Of a stretch of 9,361 nt of DNA, positions 1-6,391 are shown piece after piece. Source of the stretch: JAICYJ01 sp038212095 (lineage in GTDB: Bacteria; Actinomycetota; Thermoleophilia; Gaiellales; JAICJC01). The DNA is taken from the NCBI GenBank assembly GCA_038212095.1, contig JBBQUW010000051.1, forward strand, positions 1 to 9,361, given 5' to 3'. The translations under genes were made by a program, and so were the position numbers. The notes beneath the pieces are model-generated. The model made no database searches. It was not told the DNA's origin and saw only the letters and a program-made list of their open reading frames with translations. The stretch's first letter is position 1. Each line of letters starts with the position of its first letter.

Positions 1-642
1 TGGCTGGTGGACGAGGGCGGTGCCGCCATCGACCCCGAGACGACGCTGCTGCTGTTGATGCGCGAGCTGTCGGTGCAGGTCGCGACCGGCTCGCTGCTGG
101 TGCCGATCACCGAGACCGGGGGAGTGGAGCAGGTCGTAAACGGCGCCGGGGGGCGGGTCGAGCGCACCAAGGCGTCACTGCACGCGCTGCTCTCGGCCGC
201 CACCGAGGACGGGGTGCTATTTGCCGGCGCGTCCGGCGGCGGCTATGCCTTCCCCGACTTCCTGCCCGCCTACGACGCGCTGGTATCGACCGGCAAGCTG
301 CTCGAGATCCTCGCCCGATCCGGCAAACCGCTGTCGAAGCTGACCGCGGGGCTGCCGCGCAGCACCCTGATCCACACCGAGGTTCCCTGTCCGTGGGCGA
401 TGAAGGGCACCGCCATGCGGCTGCTGATCGAGGCGGCAAAGGGGATGGAGACCGACCACACGGACGGCGTCAAGGTGTTCGAGCCGCGCGGGTGGGTGCA
501 GATGATCCCTGACCCGGACGAGCCGGTGTTCCACATCTATGCCGAAGGCACGACACGGCAGGATTCGGCCCGGCTGGAGGCGAAGTACCGCGGCATGCTA
601 GAGCAGATCGTCTCGGCCGAGCCCGCCGAAACCCTCAACTAG
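1..642 (+). CDS. Phosphomannomutase/phosphohexomutase C-terminal part (5' truncated)
   Basis: The reading frame is open from the first base of the window, so the true start lies upstream; 213 residues are visible before the TAG. They fit the C-terminal half of an alpha-D-phosphohexomutase, which interconverts mannose (or glucose) 6-phosphate and 1-phosphate for nucleotide-sugar synthesis in the cytoplasm. Visible landmarks are a domain-3 stretch ending GGGYAFPDF (about residues 79-87), EVPCPW (about 127-132), and the domain-4 segment DGVKVFEPRGW followed by PDPDEPVFHIYAEG (about 155-183). The combination resembles the actinobacterial proteins that fuse a mannose-1-phosphate guanylyltransferase to a phosphomannomutase, but the nucleotidyltransferase part would lie outside the window. 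The canonical phosphate-binding loop (R-x-S-G-T-E-P) reads PDPDEP, and the GE-x-SGH sugar loop is also altered. Such divergence seems characteristic of the fused subfamily. Family call is firm; exact substrate is inferred. Confidence 0.8.
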   Translation, partial: WLVDEGGAAIDPETTLLLLMRELSVQVATGSLLVPITETGGVEQVVNGAGGRVERTKASLHALLSAATEDGVLFAGASGGGYAFPDFLPAYDALVSTGKLLEILARSGKPLSKLTAGLPRSTLIHTEVPCPWAMKGTAMRLLIEAAKGMETDHTDGVKVFEPRGWVQMIPDPDEPVFHIYAEGTTRQDSARLEAKYRGMLEQIVSAEPAETLN

Positions 643-644
643 TA

Positions 645-662
645 CTTGAGGAACGCCTCAAG
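645..662. repeat. Perfect 7-bp inverted repeat just after the mutase stop
   Basis: CTTGAGG (645-651) and CCTCAAG (656-662) are perfect complements around an AACG loop, two bases after the upstream stop codon. No T-run follows, so it is not a classical intrinsic terminator. It overlaps a possible -35 element (TTGAGG, 646-651), so it could be an RNA hairpin at the mutase mRNA end or an operator for the downstream operon. Confidence 0.5.
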
Positions 663-674
663 GACGGGTACACT
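646..674 (+). promoter_or_regulatory. Candidate housekeeping promoter of the rsiG-garA-ftsR operon
   Basis: TTGAGG (646-651), a 17-base spacer and TACACT (669-674) match the housekeeping consensus at 4 of 6 positions in each hexamer, with ideal spacing; the -10 fits the actinobacterial TAnnnT pattern. Transcription would start near 681, about 23 bases before the ATG at 704. The -35 lies inside the 645-662 inverted repeat. Prediction from sequence only. Confidence 0.4.
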
Positions 675-703
675 GTTGGCAACCCCGCCGATTGGAAGTC
701 CGC

Positions 704-964
704 ATGGATGTTCTGCCCGATTTCTCGACCCTCGAAGATGACGAGCTGCGTAAGCTGATCGACGAGCACGTGCGGGAGGAGGAGGAGATCTCCTACCGCC
801 GCCGCCTGCTGCACGGCCGGATCGATATCCTCCGCGCCGAGCTGGTCGATCGCATCAAGCGCCGGCACGGCGGCGACGAGACGCTGGCTGTCGACATCGA
901 CCGGCTGACCGAGATCCTGGCCCACAAGGGGCCGCCGCCGGATCTCGTCGACGGAAACGCCTAG
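704..964 (+). CDS. rsiG: RsiG-like c-di-GMP-responsive anti-sigma factor (AmfC/RsiG family)
   Basis: An 86-residue, Arg/Glu-rich helical protein. In Streptomyces, RsiG binds the sporulation sigma factor WhiG, and c-di-GMP is needed for that complex. The family's ligand motif is E-x3-S-x2-R-x3-Q-x3-D. Here it reads E26-x3-S30-x2-R33-x3-H37-x3-D41, inside the stretch SYRRRLLHGRIDILRAEL that is typical of the family; only the Gln is changed, to His. A single motif copy is present and the second helix (about residues 58-75) has none. This is the ancestral arrangement described for Rubrobacter RsiG, which works as a homodimer, unlike the two-motif Streptomyces protein. The ATG at 704 is chosen because GGAAG (694-698) sits 5 bases upstream; an in-frame TTG at 692 has no such site. 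garA follows after 5 bases. Family membership is strong; the sigma partner is not in the window and is inferred. Confidence 0.85.
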   Translation: MDVLPDFSTLEDDELRKLIDEHVREEEEISYRRRLLHGRIDILRAELVDRIKRRHGGDETLAVDIDRLTEILAHKGPPPDLVDGNA

Positions 965-969
965 GTCCC

Positions 970-1422
970 GTGTACTGCCCGGAGTGCGGACACCACAACC
1001 GCGAATCGGCGCGGTTCTGCGGCCGGTGCGGCGCCAGCCTGCTGGAAGCGCCCGAGGGCGAGACCACGATTAGCTTCACGCCGGTCACCGATGCCGGCTC
1101 CGACAGCGGTGTGATGGAAGCGGTGGTGGAGGGGGCAACGCTCGTGATCCGGCTGGGCGGCGGTCGTGCCGGTGACCAGTTCCCCGTCAAGCCCGAGCGC
1201 ACCACGATCGGCCGCGCACCTCAGTCAGACGTCTTCCTGGACGACGTCACCGTCTCGCGCGAGCACGCCATCCTGGAGCAACGCCCGGACGGGATCCACA
1301 TCCTGGATCTGAGCAGCCTGAACGGCACGTATGTCAACCGCGAGCGGGTCGAGGACGCCCGCCTGTCCGACGGCGATGAGCTGCAGGTCGGCAAGTACCG
1401 GCTCACCTTCATCGCCCGCTGA
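970..1422 (+). CDS. garA: GarA-like FHA-domain protein with N-terminal zinc ribbon
   Basis: 150 residues, GTG start. An N-terminal zinc ribbon (C3, C6, C17, C20 in CPECG and FCGRCG) is followed by a linker with ETT (31-33) and a C-terminal FHA domain (about 58-148). FHA phosphothreonine-binding residues are present: G81-R82, S96-R97-x-H99 and N118-G-T. The segments FLDDVTVSREHA and LNGTYVNRE closely match mycobacterial GarA. In GarA, unphosphorylated protein binds and regulates 2-oxoglutarate dehydrogenase and glutamate dehydrogenase. PknB/PknG phosphorylation of an N-terminal ETT motif makes the FHA domain fold onto its own phosphothreonine and switches it off. The ETT here suggests the same switch. 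The zinc ribbon is absent from mycobacterial GarA. It lies 5 bases after the rsiG-like stop, and its stop overlaps the next start (TGATG). Orthology rests on domain sequence plus gene order; target enzymes are inferred. Confidence 0.85.
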   Translation: MYCPECGHHNRESARFCGRCGASLLEAPEGETTISFTPVTDAGSDSGVMEAVVEGATLVIRLGGGRAGDQFPVKPERTTIGRAPQSDVFLDDVTVSREHAILEQRPDGIHILDLSSLNGTYVNRERVEDARLSDGDELQVGKYRLTFIAR

Positions 1423-2114
1423 TGGCCGCCGAACCCAACACACCCCCTTCCAACCTGACCATCGGCGCGGTCTGCAGGATGCTGGGCGAGGAGTTCGACG
1501 ACATCTCGATCTCCAAGATCCGGTTCCTCGAAGACCAGAAGCTGATCTCGCCTCGCCGTACCCAGGGCGGCTACCGGCTGTTCAGCACCGACGACGTCGA
1601 GCGGCTGCGCGCGATCCTGCGCATGCAACGGGACGAGTTCCTGCCGCTGGCGGTGATCCGCGACCTGCTGACGCAGGGCGCCTCGCGCCCCAGCGGGACG
1701 AGGCGCCGCCGTGCGCGTGCACTGGCGCAGGCCGATCGCCGGCTGACCCGGGAGGAGCTGGCGTCCGAGACGGATGCGGACCTGCGCTTCATCCAGGAGC
1801 TGGAGGAGTACCAGCTGCTGGAGGGGCGGCGCTCCGCGCTGGGAAAGCCTTACACGCGCACCGACGTCGAGATCGTCACGCTGTGCCAGCGCCTGGCCCG
1901 CTACGGCGTGGCAGCGCGTCACCTGAAGGCGTTTCGATCCGCGGTGGGCCGCGAGGCCGGTCTGCTGGAGCAGATCCTGGCGCCGTCGCTGCGCTCATCC
2001 AATCCCGACCGACGCGAGGCCGGCCTCGCGGAGCTCGAGGCGCTTGCCGAGCTGACCAGCGACCTGACTCACCTGCTGCTGGTGCGCGACCTGCGTCGCG
2101 ACTCGGTCAGCTAG
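1422..2114 (+). CDS. ftsR: FtsR-like MerR-family transcriptional regulator
   Basis: 230 residues, with the ATG overlapping the garA stop by one base, so translation is probably coupled. The N-terminal winged helix-turn-helix (about residues 11-85) carries the MerR-type signature ISKIRFLEDQKLISPRR followed by GGYRLFSTDDVERL and QRDEFLPLAVIRDLL. This closely resembles mycobacterial Rv1828 and Corynebacterium FtsR; the latter activates ftsZ transcription. The rest (about 110-228) is helical and probably serves dimerisation or effector binding. The only cysteines are C18 and C155, so no MerR-type metal site is seen. The garA-ftsR order matches Rv1827-Rv1828, which supports orthology beyond the generic MerR call. 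It is the last gene of the operon and converges with apt, the two stops being 12 bases apart with no hairpin between them. Role in division-gene control is inferred from the homologues. Confidence 0.85.
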   Translation: MAAEPNTPPSNLTIGAVCRMLGEEFDDISISKIRFLEDQKLISPRRTQGGYRLFSTDDVERLRAILRMQRDEFLPLAVIRDLLTQGASRPSGTRRRRARALAQADRRLTREELASETDADLRFIQELEEYQLLEGRRSALGKPYTRTDVEIVTLCQRLARYGVAARHLKAFRSAVGREAGLLEQILAPSLRSSNPDRREAGLAELEALAELTSDLTHLLLVRDLRRDSVS

Positions 2115-2126
2115 GCGCCTGCCGGC

Positions 2127-2657
2127 TCACTCGCTGTCGTAGGTGACCAGCGAGTGCACGGCGTAGGGGTAGAGCCTGTCGCGTCCGCCCAGGAAGGTCA
2201 GCTCGACCACGAACGCCAAGCCGACCACCTCGGCGCCGAGCTGCTCGATCAGGTTGATCTTGGCCTTCGCCGTGCCGCCGGTGGCCAGCAGGTCGTCATG
2301 CACCAGCACCCGAGCTCCCTTGGGGAGCGCGTCCACATGCATCTCGAGCGCGTCGAACCCGTACTCCAGCGCATACTTGGCTCCCACCGTCAGGTAGGGC
2401 AGCTTGCCGGGCTTGCGGGCGCACACGAAGCCGCAGCCCAACCGGTAGGCCAGCGCTGAGCCGAGGATGAAGCCGCGTGCCTCGGCGCCGACCACGTAGT
2501 CGATCGCAAGCGGCTCCGCCCACTCGGTCAGCTGTTCGACGGCCGAGTGCAACGCTTCGGCGTCCGCCAGCAGGGGCATGATGTCCTTGAACACGATTCC
2601 CGGCTTGGGAAAGTCGGGGATATCGCGGATCTTGGCCCTGAGGTCGTAGGTGTCCAC
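2127..2657 (-). CDS. apt: Adenine phosphoribosyltransferase
   Basis: 176 residues, normal family length. The enzyme makes AMP from adenine and PRPP in cytoplasmic purine salvage. The N-terminus IRDIPDFPKPGIVFKDIMPLL is characteristic of Apt. ARGFI (60-64) and RKPGKLP (81-87) follow, and the PRPP-binding loop VLVHDDLLATGGT (117-129) is intact with its acidic pair. The start is the GTG at 2657: no better start gives the standard N-terminus, and there is no Shine-Dalgarno sequence in front of it. A TACAAT -10 ends 10 bases upstream, which implies an almost leaderless mRNA. It converges with ftsR and is divergent from the gene at 2743. In many bacteria apt sits near relA, but that is not seen here. 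Confidence 0.95.
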   Translation of the reverse strand: MDTYDLRAKIRDIPDFPKPGIVFKDIMPLLADAEALHSAVEQLTEWAEPLAIDYVVGAEARGFILGSALAYRLGCGFVCARKPGKLPYLTVGAKYALEYGFDALEMHVDALPKGARVLVHDDLLATGGTAKAKINLIEQLGAEVVGLAFVVELTFLGGRDRLYPYAVHSLVTYDSE

Positions 2658-2667
2658 GGCAGCGGCG

Positions 2668-2673
2668 ATTGTA
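2668..2673 (-). promoter_or_regulatory. -10 element of apt (TACAAT), near-leaderless transcript
   Basis: Read on the minus strand, TACAAT (2673 to 2668) matches the -10 consensus at 5 of 6 positions and ends 10 bases before the apt GTG at 2657. A start of transcription 6-8 bases downstream would fall 2-4 bases before the GTG. No convincing -35 is seen at 16-18 bases; the upstream sequence is almost pure G+C. The lack of a Shine-Dalgarno sequence fits leaderless translation, common in Actinobacteria. Confidence 0.45.
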
Positions 2674-2742
2674 GCCGGGCCGGGCCGCGGGTGGCCCGGT
2701 GGCTAATCCGAGCGGCCCTCCCGGTCGATAACAGGAGCAACC

Positions 2743-3351
2743 ATGTACGACGTGTTACGAGCAAGCTACCAGTTCCACTGCCCGCTGCATCCCCACGGCG
2801 AGCTGCATGCGGTCGCGCTGTCGCGCTTCCGCCGCATCGAGCGGCTGCCCGGTGCCGCCCATCCGGCGGTCTTCAGCGTCACGTATCGCTGCGACTGCGG
2901 TGGTGACCACGTCGGGTTGGTGGCCCACGACGACCTCGACTACGCGCCGATCGGAGCGGCGGAGATCGTCTTCCGCAACCTCCTGACCGGCCGCGACGAG
3001 CCCGTCGGCGGCGAACTGCTCGAGCTGGCTCGGGCACAGTTGCAGAAGGGTAACTGGCCGTGGCAGCTGTTCTGCGGCCGCGAGGCGAAGCTGAAGCCGG
3101 TGTTTCCGTCCAGCCTGACGATGGTCTGTCCGGCCGACTCAGAGATGGTGGGCGTGGCGATGCGGTGCCCAAGCTGTGGTGAGCTCTCGCTGAACGTCGT
3201 GTCAGAGAGCCATCTGGACGTGCCGTTCTACCATGATCGTGTAGTGCGCCTGATCGACCGGCCGTTCGGCGATCGACGCGACCTGACGCTGGACGCCTTC
3301 CACGAGCAGCTGTGGTCGGCGGGCTTCGACGCCGCCCGCGCAACGCTGTAG
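2743..3351 (+). CDS. Uncharacterised Cys-rich, probably metal-binding protein
   Basis: 202 residues; I do not recognise the family. A good ribosome site (AGGAG, 2733-2737) lies 5 bases before the ATG, and codon use is like the neighbours, so the gene is real. Cysteines come in ribbon-like pairs: C13 with H16/H18 and C50-D-C52-G-G in the N-terminal half, then C129 and C142-P-S-C145-G-E in the C-terminal part. This suggests two structural zinc sites. No signal peptide or membrane segment is visible, so it is likely cytoplasmic. It is divergent from apt (85 bases apart) and its TAG is only 4 bases from the stop of the convergent cyclase gene, leaving no room for a separate terminator. Function unknown. 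Confidence 0.75.
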   Translation: MYDVLRASYQFHCPLHPHGELHAVALSRFRRIERLPGAAHPAVFSVTYRCDCGGDHVGLVAHDDLDYAPIGAAEIVFRNLLTGRDEPVGGELLELARAQLQKGNWPWQLFCGREAKLKPVFPSSLTMVCPADSEMVGVAMRCPSCGELSLNVVSESHLDVPFYHDRVVRLIDRPFGDRRDLTLDAFHEQLWSAGFDAARATL

Positions 3352-3355
3352 GTTC

Positions 3356-4147
3356 TCAGCGAGCCAGACGCAGCGGAGGCTCGATCATGACCGCCGCGGT
3401 GACCACCTGATCGCGGCCGAGCCGCTTCGCCTCGTACAGCGCCCGGTCGGCCAGATCGAACAGCTCCTGGGGGTCGCGCGCATCGACCGGGAACGTGGCG
3501 ACGCCCGCGCTCGCGCTGATGCCCGGCGCGAAGTCCTTGCGGGAGGTGGGGGCAGGGGTGAGGTCGGCGATCGCCCGGCGGATGCGCTCGGCCACGATCA
3601 CGCCGTCGTCCGTCCGCCCCGGCACCAGCAGGGCGAACTCCTCGCCGCCGAATCGCGCCGCGATATCGGCATCGCGTTTCTCGCGGCTGATCGCCTGTCC
3701 GACCGAGTTCAGCAGGCGGTTGCCGGCGCCATGGCCGTGGCGGTCGTTGTATGCCTTGAAACGGTCGAGGTCGAGGATCACCAGCGTCACGCAGCCACCG
3801 TAGCGCCGCACCCGGGCCAGCTCGTCGCGCAGCGCCTGGGAGAAGAAGTCGTAGTTGCGCAGTCCCGTGAGCCGGTCGGTGAATGACCGTGCCGCCAGCA
3901 GACGGCTGGCGCGCCGACGGTGCATGTGCAGCGCGCCGTTGAGCGACGCTGCGGCGGCCAGTGCGACCCGCACGCTCCAGGGCAGCGGCAGCAGCATGAC
4001 GCCGGCGGTTGCGGCGAACGCGCCCACCGGCCCGACCGCGGCCGCCACCGTTACCGAGATGATGGCAAGGGTTGGCCGTATCGCACCGGGGACGAGCCAG
4101 GCAGCTGCGTAACCGCCCACGGACACGAGCACCGCGACGATGCGCAT
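3356..4147 (-). CDS. Membrane-anchored diguanylate cyclase (GGEEF) with I-site
   Basis: 263 residues from ATG 4147. The N-terminus holds about three hydrophobic segments (roughly residues 2-70), followed by a basic stretch (HMHRRRASRLL) and a GGDEF domain (about 87-255) facing the cytoplasm. The domain should make c-di-GMP from two GTP. Visible motifs: D91-x-LTGL, LDLDRFK with metal-ligand D126, N134, GGEEF at 167-171, and an RxxD inhibitory site (R158-D161) exactly five residues before GGEEF. An oddity is GHGAGN, where the usual GHxxGD has Asn143 in place of Asp. ATG 4147 has GGTGAG 9 bases upstream. GTG 4174 is the alternative: a TACTGT ends 6 bases before it, so that start could be leaderless. 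It lies 82-109 bases behind the coiled-coil gene on the same strand and may be co-transcribed with it. Domain call is very firm; nucleotide specificity is less sure. Confidence 0.9.
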   Translation of the reverse strand: MRIVAVLVSVGGYAAAWLVPGAIRPTLAIISVTVAAAVGPVGAFAATAGVMLLPLPWSVRVALAAAASLNGALHMHRRRASRLLAARSFTDRLTGLRNYDFFSQALRDELARVRRYGGCVTLVILDLDRFKAYNDRHGHGAGNRLLNSVGQAISREKRDADIAARFGGEEFALLVPGRTDDGVIVAERIRRAIADLTPAPTSRKDFAPGISASAGVATFPVDARDPQELFDLADRALYEAKRLGRDQVVTAAVMIEPPLRLAR

Positions 4148-4225
4148 TCGTGCCCGCTCACCGCTGCCCGTCACGACTCCACAGTAGCCTCGGCGGCGGA
4201 CGTCGTTTGCGCTCAGGGGAGATGG

Positions 4226-4248
4226 GCGAGACGCCGTCGGCGCCTCGC
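4226..4248 (-). terminator. GC-rich hairpin after the coiled-coil gene
   Basis: Nine bases after the coiled-coil stop, 4226-4235 and 4239-4248 form a 10-bp stem with one G-U pair on the minus-strand RNA and a 3-base GAC loop (5 bases if the top pair opens). No U-tract follows, so at best it is a weak or Rho-assisted terminator. It could reduce read-through into the cyclase gene. Confidence 0.35.
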
Positions 4249-4256
4249 GCGGATGG

Positions 4257-6311
4257 TCAGCGCGACCAGAACTGGAGTCGCTTCTGCGTGGGGTCGAGCT
4301 CGTCGCGCTTGCGCGGCCGCGGCTCGTCGTCTCCGCCTTCGCCACCGGGCACCGTCTCGGACTGCATCCTGCGAGCCATCGTGTTCAGATCCGCCTCGCG
4401 GCGCTGCAGCGCGGCGGACAGCTCCGCGAGCTGCCGCTCCTGCTGCTCGAGCTCGATCTCACGGTCGCGAAGAGCCGCGTGCAGCTCCTCCACCGCCTTC
4501 GCGTTGCCCGAGTTTCGGTGGAGCAGGCTCTTCTTGCCGGCCGGCGCGGCCTCGGTCACCTCGCGCACCGCATCGGCTCGCGCCTTGCGACCGGCGTCCG
4601 CGCGGTCCTCGACCTCGGCCAACCGGCGCTGCAGCACGGCCCGCTCCTTGGCTACGGCCTCCTCGGCATCCCTCAGCGCCTCGCGCTGCGCGTCCAGTTC
4701 GGCCTCGACCCGATCGGCGCGGCTGGTGATACGGGCGATGTCCGACTCGCGCTCCTTGACCTGCACCTCGCGCAGCTCCAGCCCGTCATACCGCTCGTCC
4801 AGTCCCCGCTCGCGTTCATCGAGCGCATCCTGCCGGCGGTCGAGCCGCTGCTCGCGGCGTTCGATGTCGCTCTCGGCCAGGGCGATCCGGGCCTCCCGTT
4901 CACGCAGGTCGGCGGCCAGCCGCTCGACCTCGGCTGCAGCCTGCTTCTCGGCGTTGACGAGGGAGCGCTCAGCCGCCTTGCTCATCCGCTCCGCCTCGCG
5001 GAAGGTGGCGTCTGACACCTTCTTGGCCGCGCGGATCTCGTCCTCCAGCGCCGCGACCGCCTGCTCGCGCAGATCCAGCTCCGTGAGCTTCGCCTCGGCG
5101 GCCGCCAGCTGAAGCTCCTTCTCGGCCAGCCCGGCGATTCGCTGCTCGGCGGCGGCCGCCTTGCCCTCGGCGTCGTCGCACTGCGCCTGGATCCGCTCGT
5201 ACTCAGCCCGTGCCGTCTCGACCGTGGCATCGACCTCCGCGATCCGCGCCTCGGCGCCCTCGAGTGCCATGCGCTGCTCGGCGAGACTCGCCTCGGCCGC
5301 TTCCACCTCTGCCGCGCGTGCCTCGATCGTCGCCAGCCGCCGCTCGACCTCGGCCAGTTCCTTGCCGCGAGCCTCGACCTGGGCCAGCAGCGTATCGGCA
5401 TCGGCGCTACGACGCTCACTCTCTGCCTTGATGTCCGACAGGCGAGCCTCGGCGCCTTCGAGCGCGGCCTCGCGCGTCGCCAAAGCTCGCTCGGCCTCCT
5501 CGAGCGCGGTCTGGGCTGCGGCCATCACATCCGCCTGGCGCTGGAGATCGCTCTCGCGCTGCTTGCCCTCGGCGTGTTCCCGCTCGGCCGTCGCGAGCGC
5601 GTCGGCAGCCGCCTTCTCACGGTCGGCCAGGGCGGTCTCGCGCTCCGATATCGTCGATTCCAACCCGCGAATATCGGTCTCGCGGTGGTCAAGGTCGGCA
5701 CGCGCCGAGTCGATGTGGAGCTCCTTCTGCTGCAACACCTGCTCGATCTTCTTGGCGCGATGATCGCGATCGAGAAGCTCGGCCTCGCGGGCCTCGATCG
5801 ATCGTTCGGCCGCGGTGTCGGAGGTAGATGGGGAGGCCGCAGCGGTGGAGAGCTGCTGCTCGAGTTCGGCAACCGCCTGTTCGAGCTCGGCGACGCGGCG
5901 CCGTTCGGCTCCACTGCTGCCGCTGTCCACCGAGTTCAACAGCGCGGATTCGCGGGCTTCCAGCTCACGCTGCAGCTGATCCAGCGCCGACTCTCGTGCC
6001 CCGATCACCTGTTCGCGCTCATCCAGGTCGGGGGCGAGGTGAGGGCCGCCGCCGGCGATGCCCTCGCTGACGGTGAGCGCAGCTTCGCGCTTGGCCAGCT
6101 CGCGCTCACGGCGCGCCAGCCGGGCCTCTCGCTCTGCGAACACGACCTTGGCCTGCTCCTGGAGTGCCGCCTGCTCCCGCCGGATCCTGTCCTCGGCGTC
6201 CTGCAGCGACTTGACCCGCTGCTCCATCGCCTTGCGCAGGCCACCCGACCCGGCCTCGTCGCGCTGGGCCTCAGGCTCGACCTGGTTCTCGCCGATCTCC
6301 GCGTCGCTCAT
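4257..6311 (-). CDS. Long coiled-coil protein (684 residues), function unknown
   Basis: Almost the whole chain (about residues 25-640) is Ala/Glu/Arg/Gln-rich with heptad spacing and repeated blocks of the type RE-x-AL-x-x-RE, the signature of a long parallel coiled coil. Short Ser/Gly/Thr-rich breaks occur near 132-138 and 158-170. A second non-coiled stretch (EAAPAGKKSLLHRNSG) interrupts the C-terminal third, and the tail ends in a basic/aromatic DELDPTQKRLQFWSR. There is no Walker A/B pair, hinge or membrane segment, so it is not an SMC ATPase. It could be a cytoskeletal or polar scaffold of the FilP/Scy kind, but this is by architecture only. ATG 6311 is chosen because AGGGG (6324-6320) lies 8 bases upstream and the frame further upstream looks non-coding. 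A sigma-28-type promoter faces it at 6402-6429. The cyclase gene follows on the same strand. Confidence 0.8.
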   Translation of the reverse strand: MSDAEIGENQVEPEAQRDEAGSGGLRKAMEQRVKSLQDAEDRIRREQAALQEQAKVVFAEREARLARRERELAKREAALTVSEGIAGGGPHLAPDLDEREQVIGARESALDQLQRELEARESALLNSVDSGSSGAERRRVAELEQAVAELEQQLSTAAASPSTSDTAAERSIEAREAELLDRDHRAKKIEQVLQQKELHIDSARADLDHRETDIRGLESTISERETALADREKAAADALATAEREHAEGKQRESDLQRQADVMAAAQTALEEAERALATREAALEGAEARLSDIKAESERRSADADTLLAQVEARGKELAEVERRLATIEARAAEVEAAEASLAEQRMALEGAEARIAEVDATVETARAEYERIQAQCDDAEGKAAAAEQRIAGLAEKELQLAAAEAKLTELDLREQAVAALEDEIRAAKKVSDATFREAERMSKAAERSLVNAEKQAAAEVERLAADLREREARIALAESDIERREQRLDRRQDALDERERGLDERYDGLELREVQVKERESDIARITSRADRVEAELDAQREALRDAEEAVAKERAVLQRRLAEVEDRADAGRKARADAVREVTEAAPAGKKSLLHRNSGNAKAVEELHAALRDREIELEQQERQLAELSAALQRREADLNTMARRMQSETVPGGEGGDDEPRPRKRDELDPTQKRLQFWSR

Positions 6312-6391
6312 CGTATGATCCCCTACCCCTAGAAAGTCGGTGTGCCGGATTGAGCCGCCGGCTGGAGCAGGCCGGACGGCACGATGGGCCG

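Noticed and set aside
2704..2731. TAAT-N16-GTCGATAA, resembling a third sigma-28-type promoter upstream of the Cys-rich gene.
   Set aside because: Transcription would begin near 2737, downstream of most of the good AGGAG ribosome site (2733-2737), so promoter and ribosome site conflict.
3663..3670. Exact GCCGATAT on the minus strand.
   Set aside because: It lies inside the cyclase gene and encodes part of the RDAD I-site region; no TAAA/TCAA at 14-16 bases.
4148..4345. N-terminal extension of the cyclase frame to 4345.
   Set aside because: It would overlap the end of the coiled-coil gene and is a Ser/Arg-rich stretch of low complexity before the first membrane segment.
4072..5112. 346-codon Ser/Arg-rich frame on the plus strand.
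   Set aside because: It is the antisense shadow of the coiled-coil gene; its Ser/Arg/Ala richness follows from Ala/Glu/Arg codons read in reverse.
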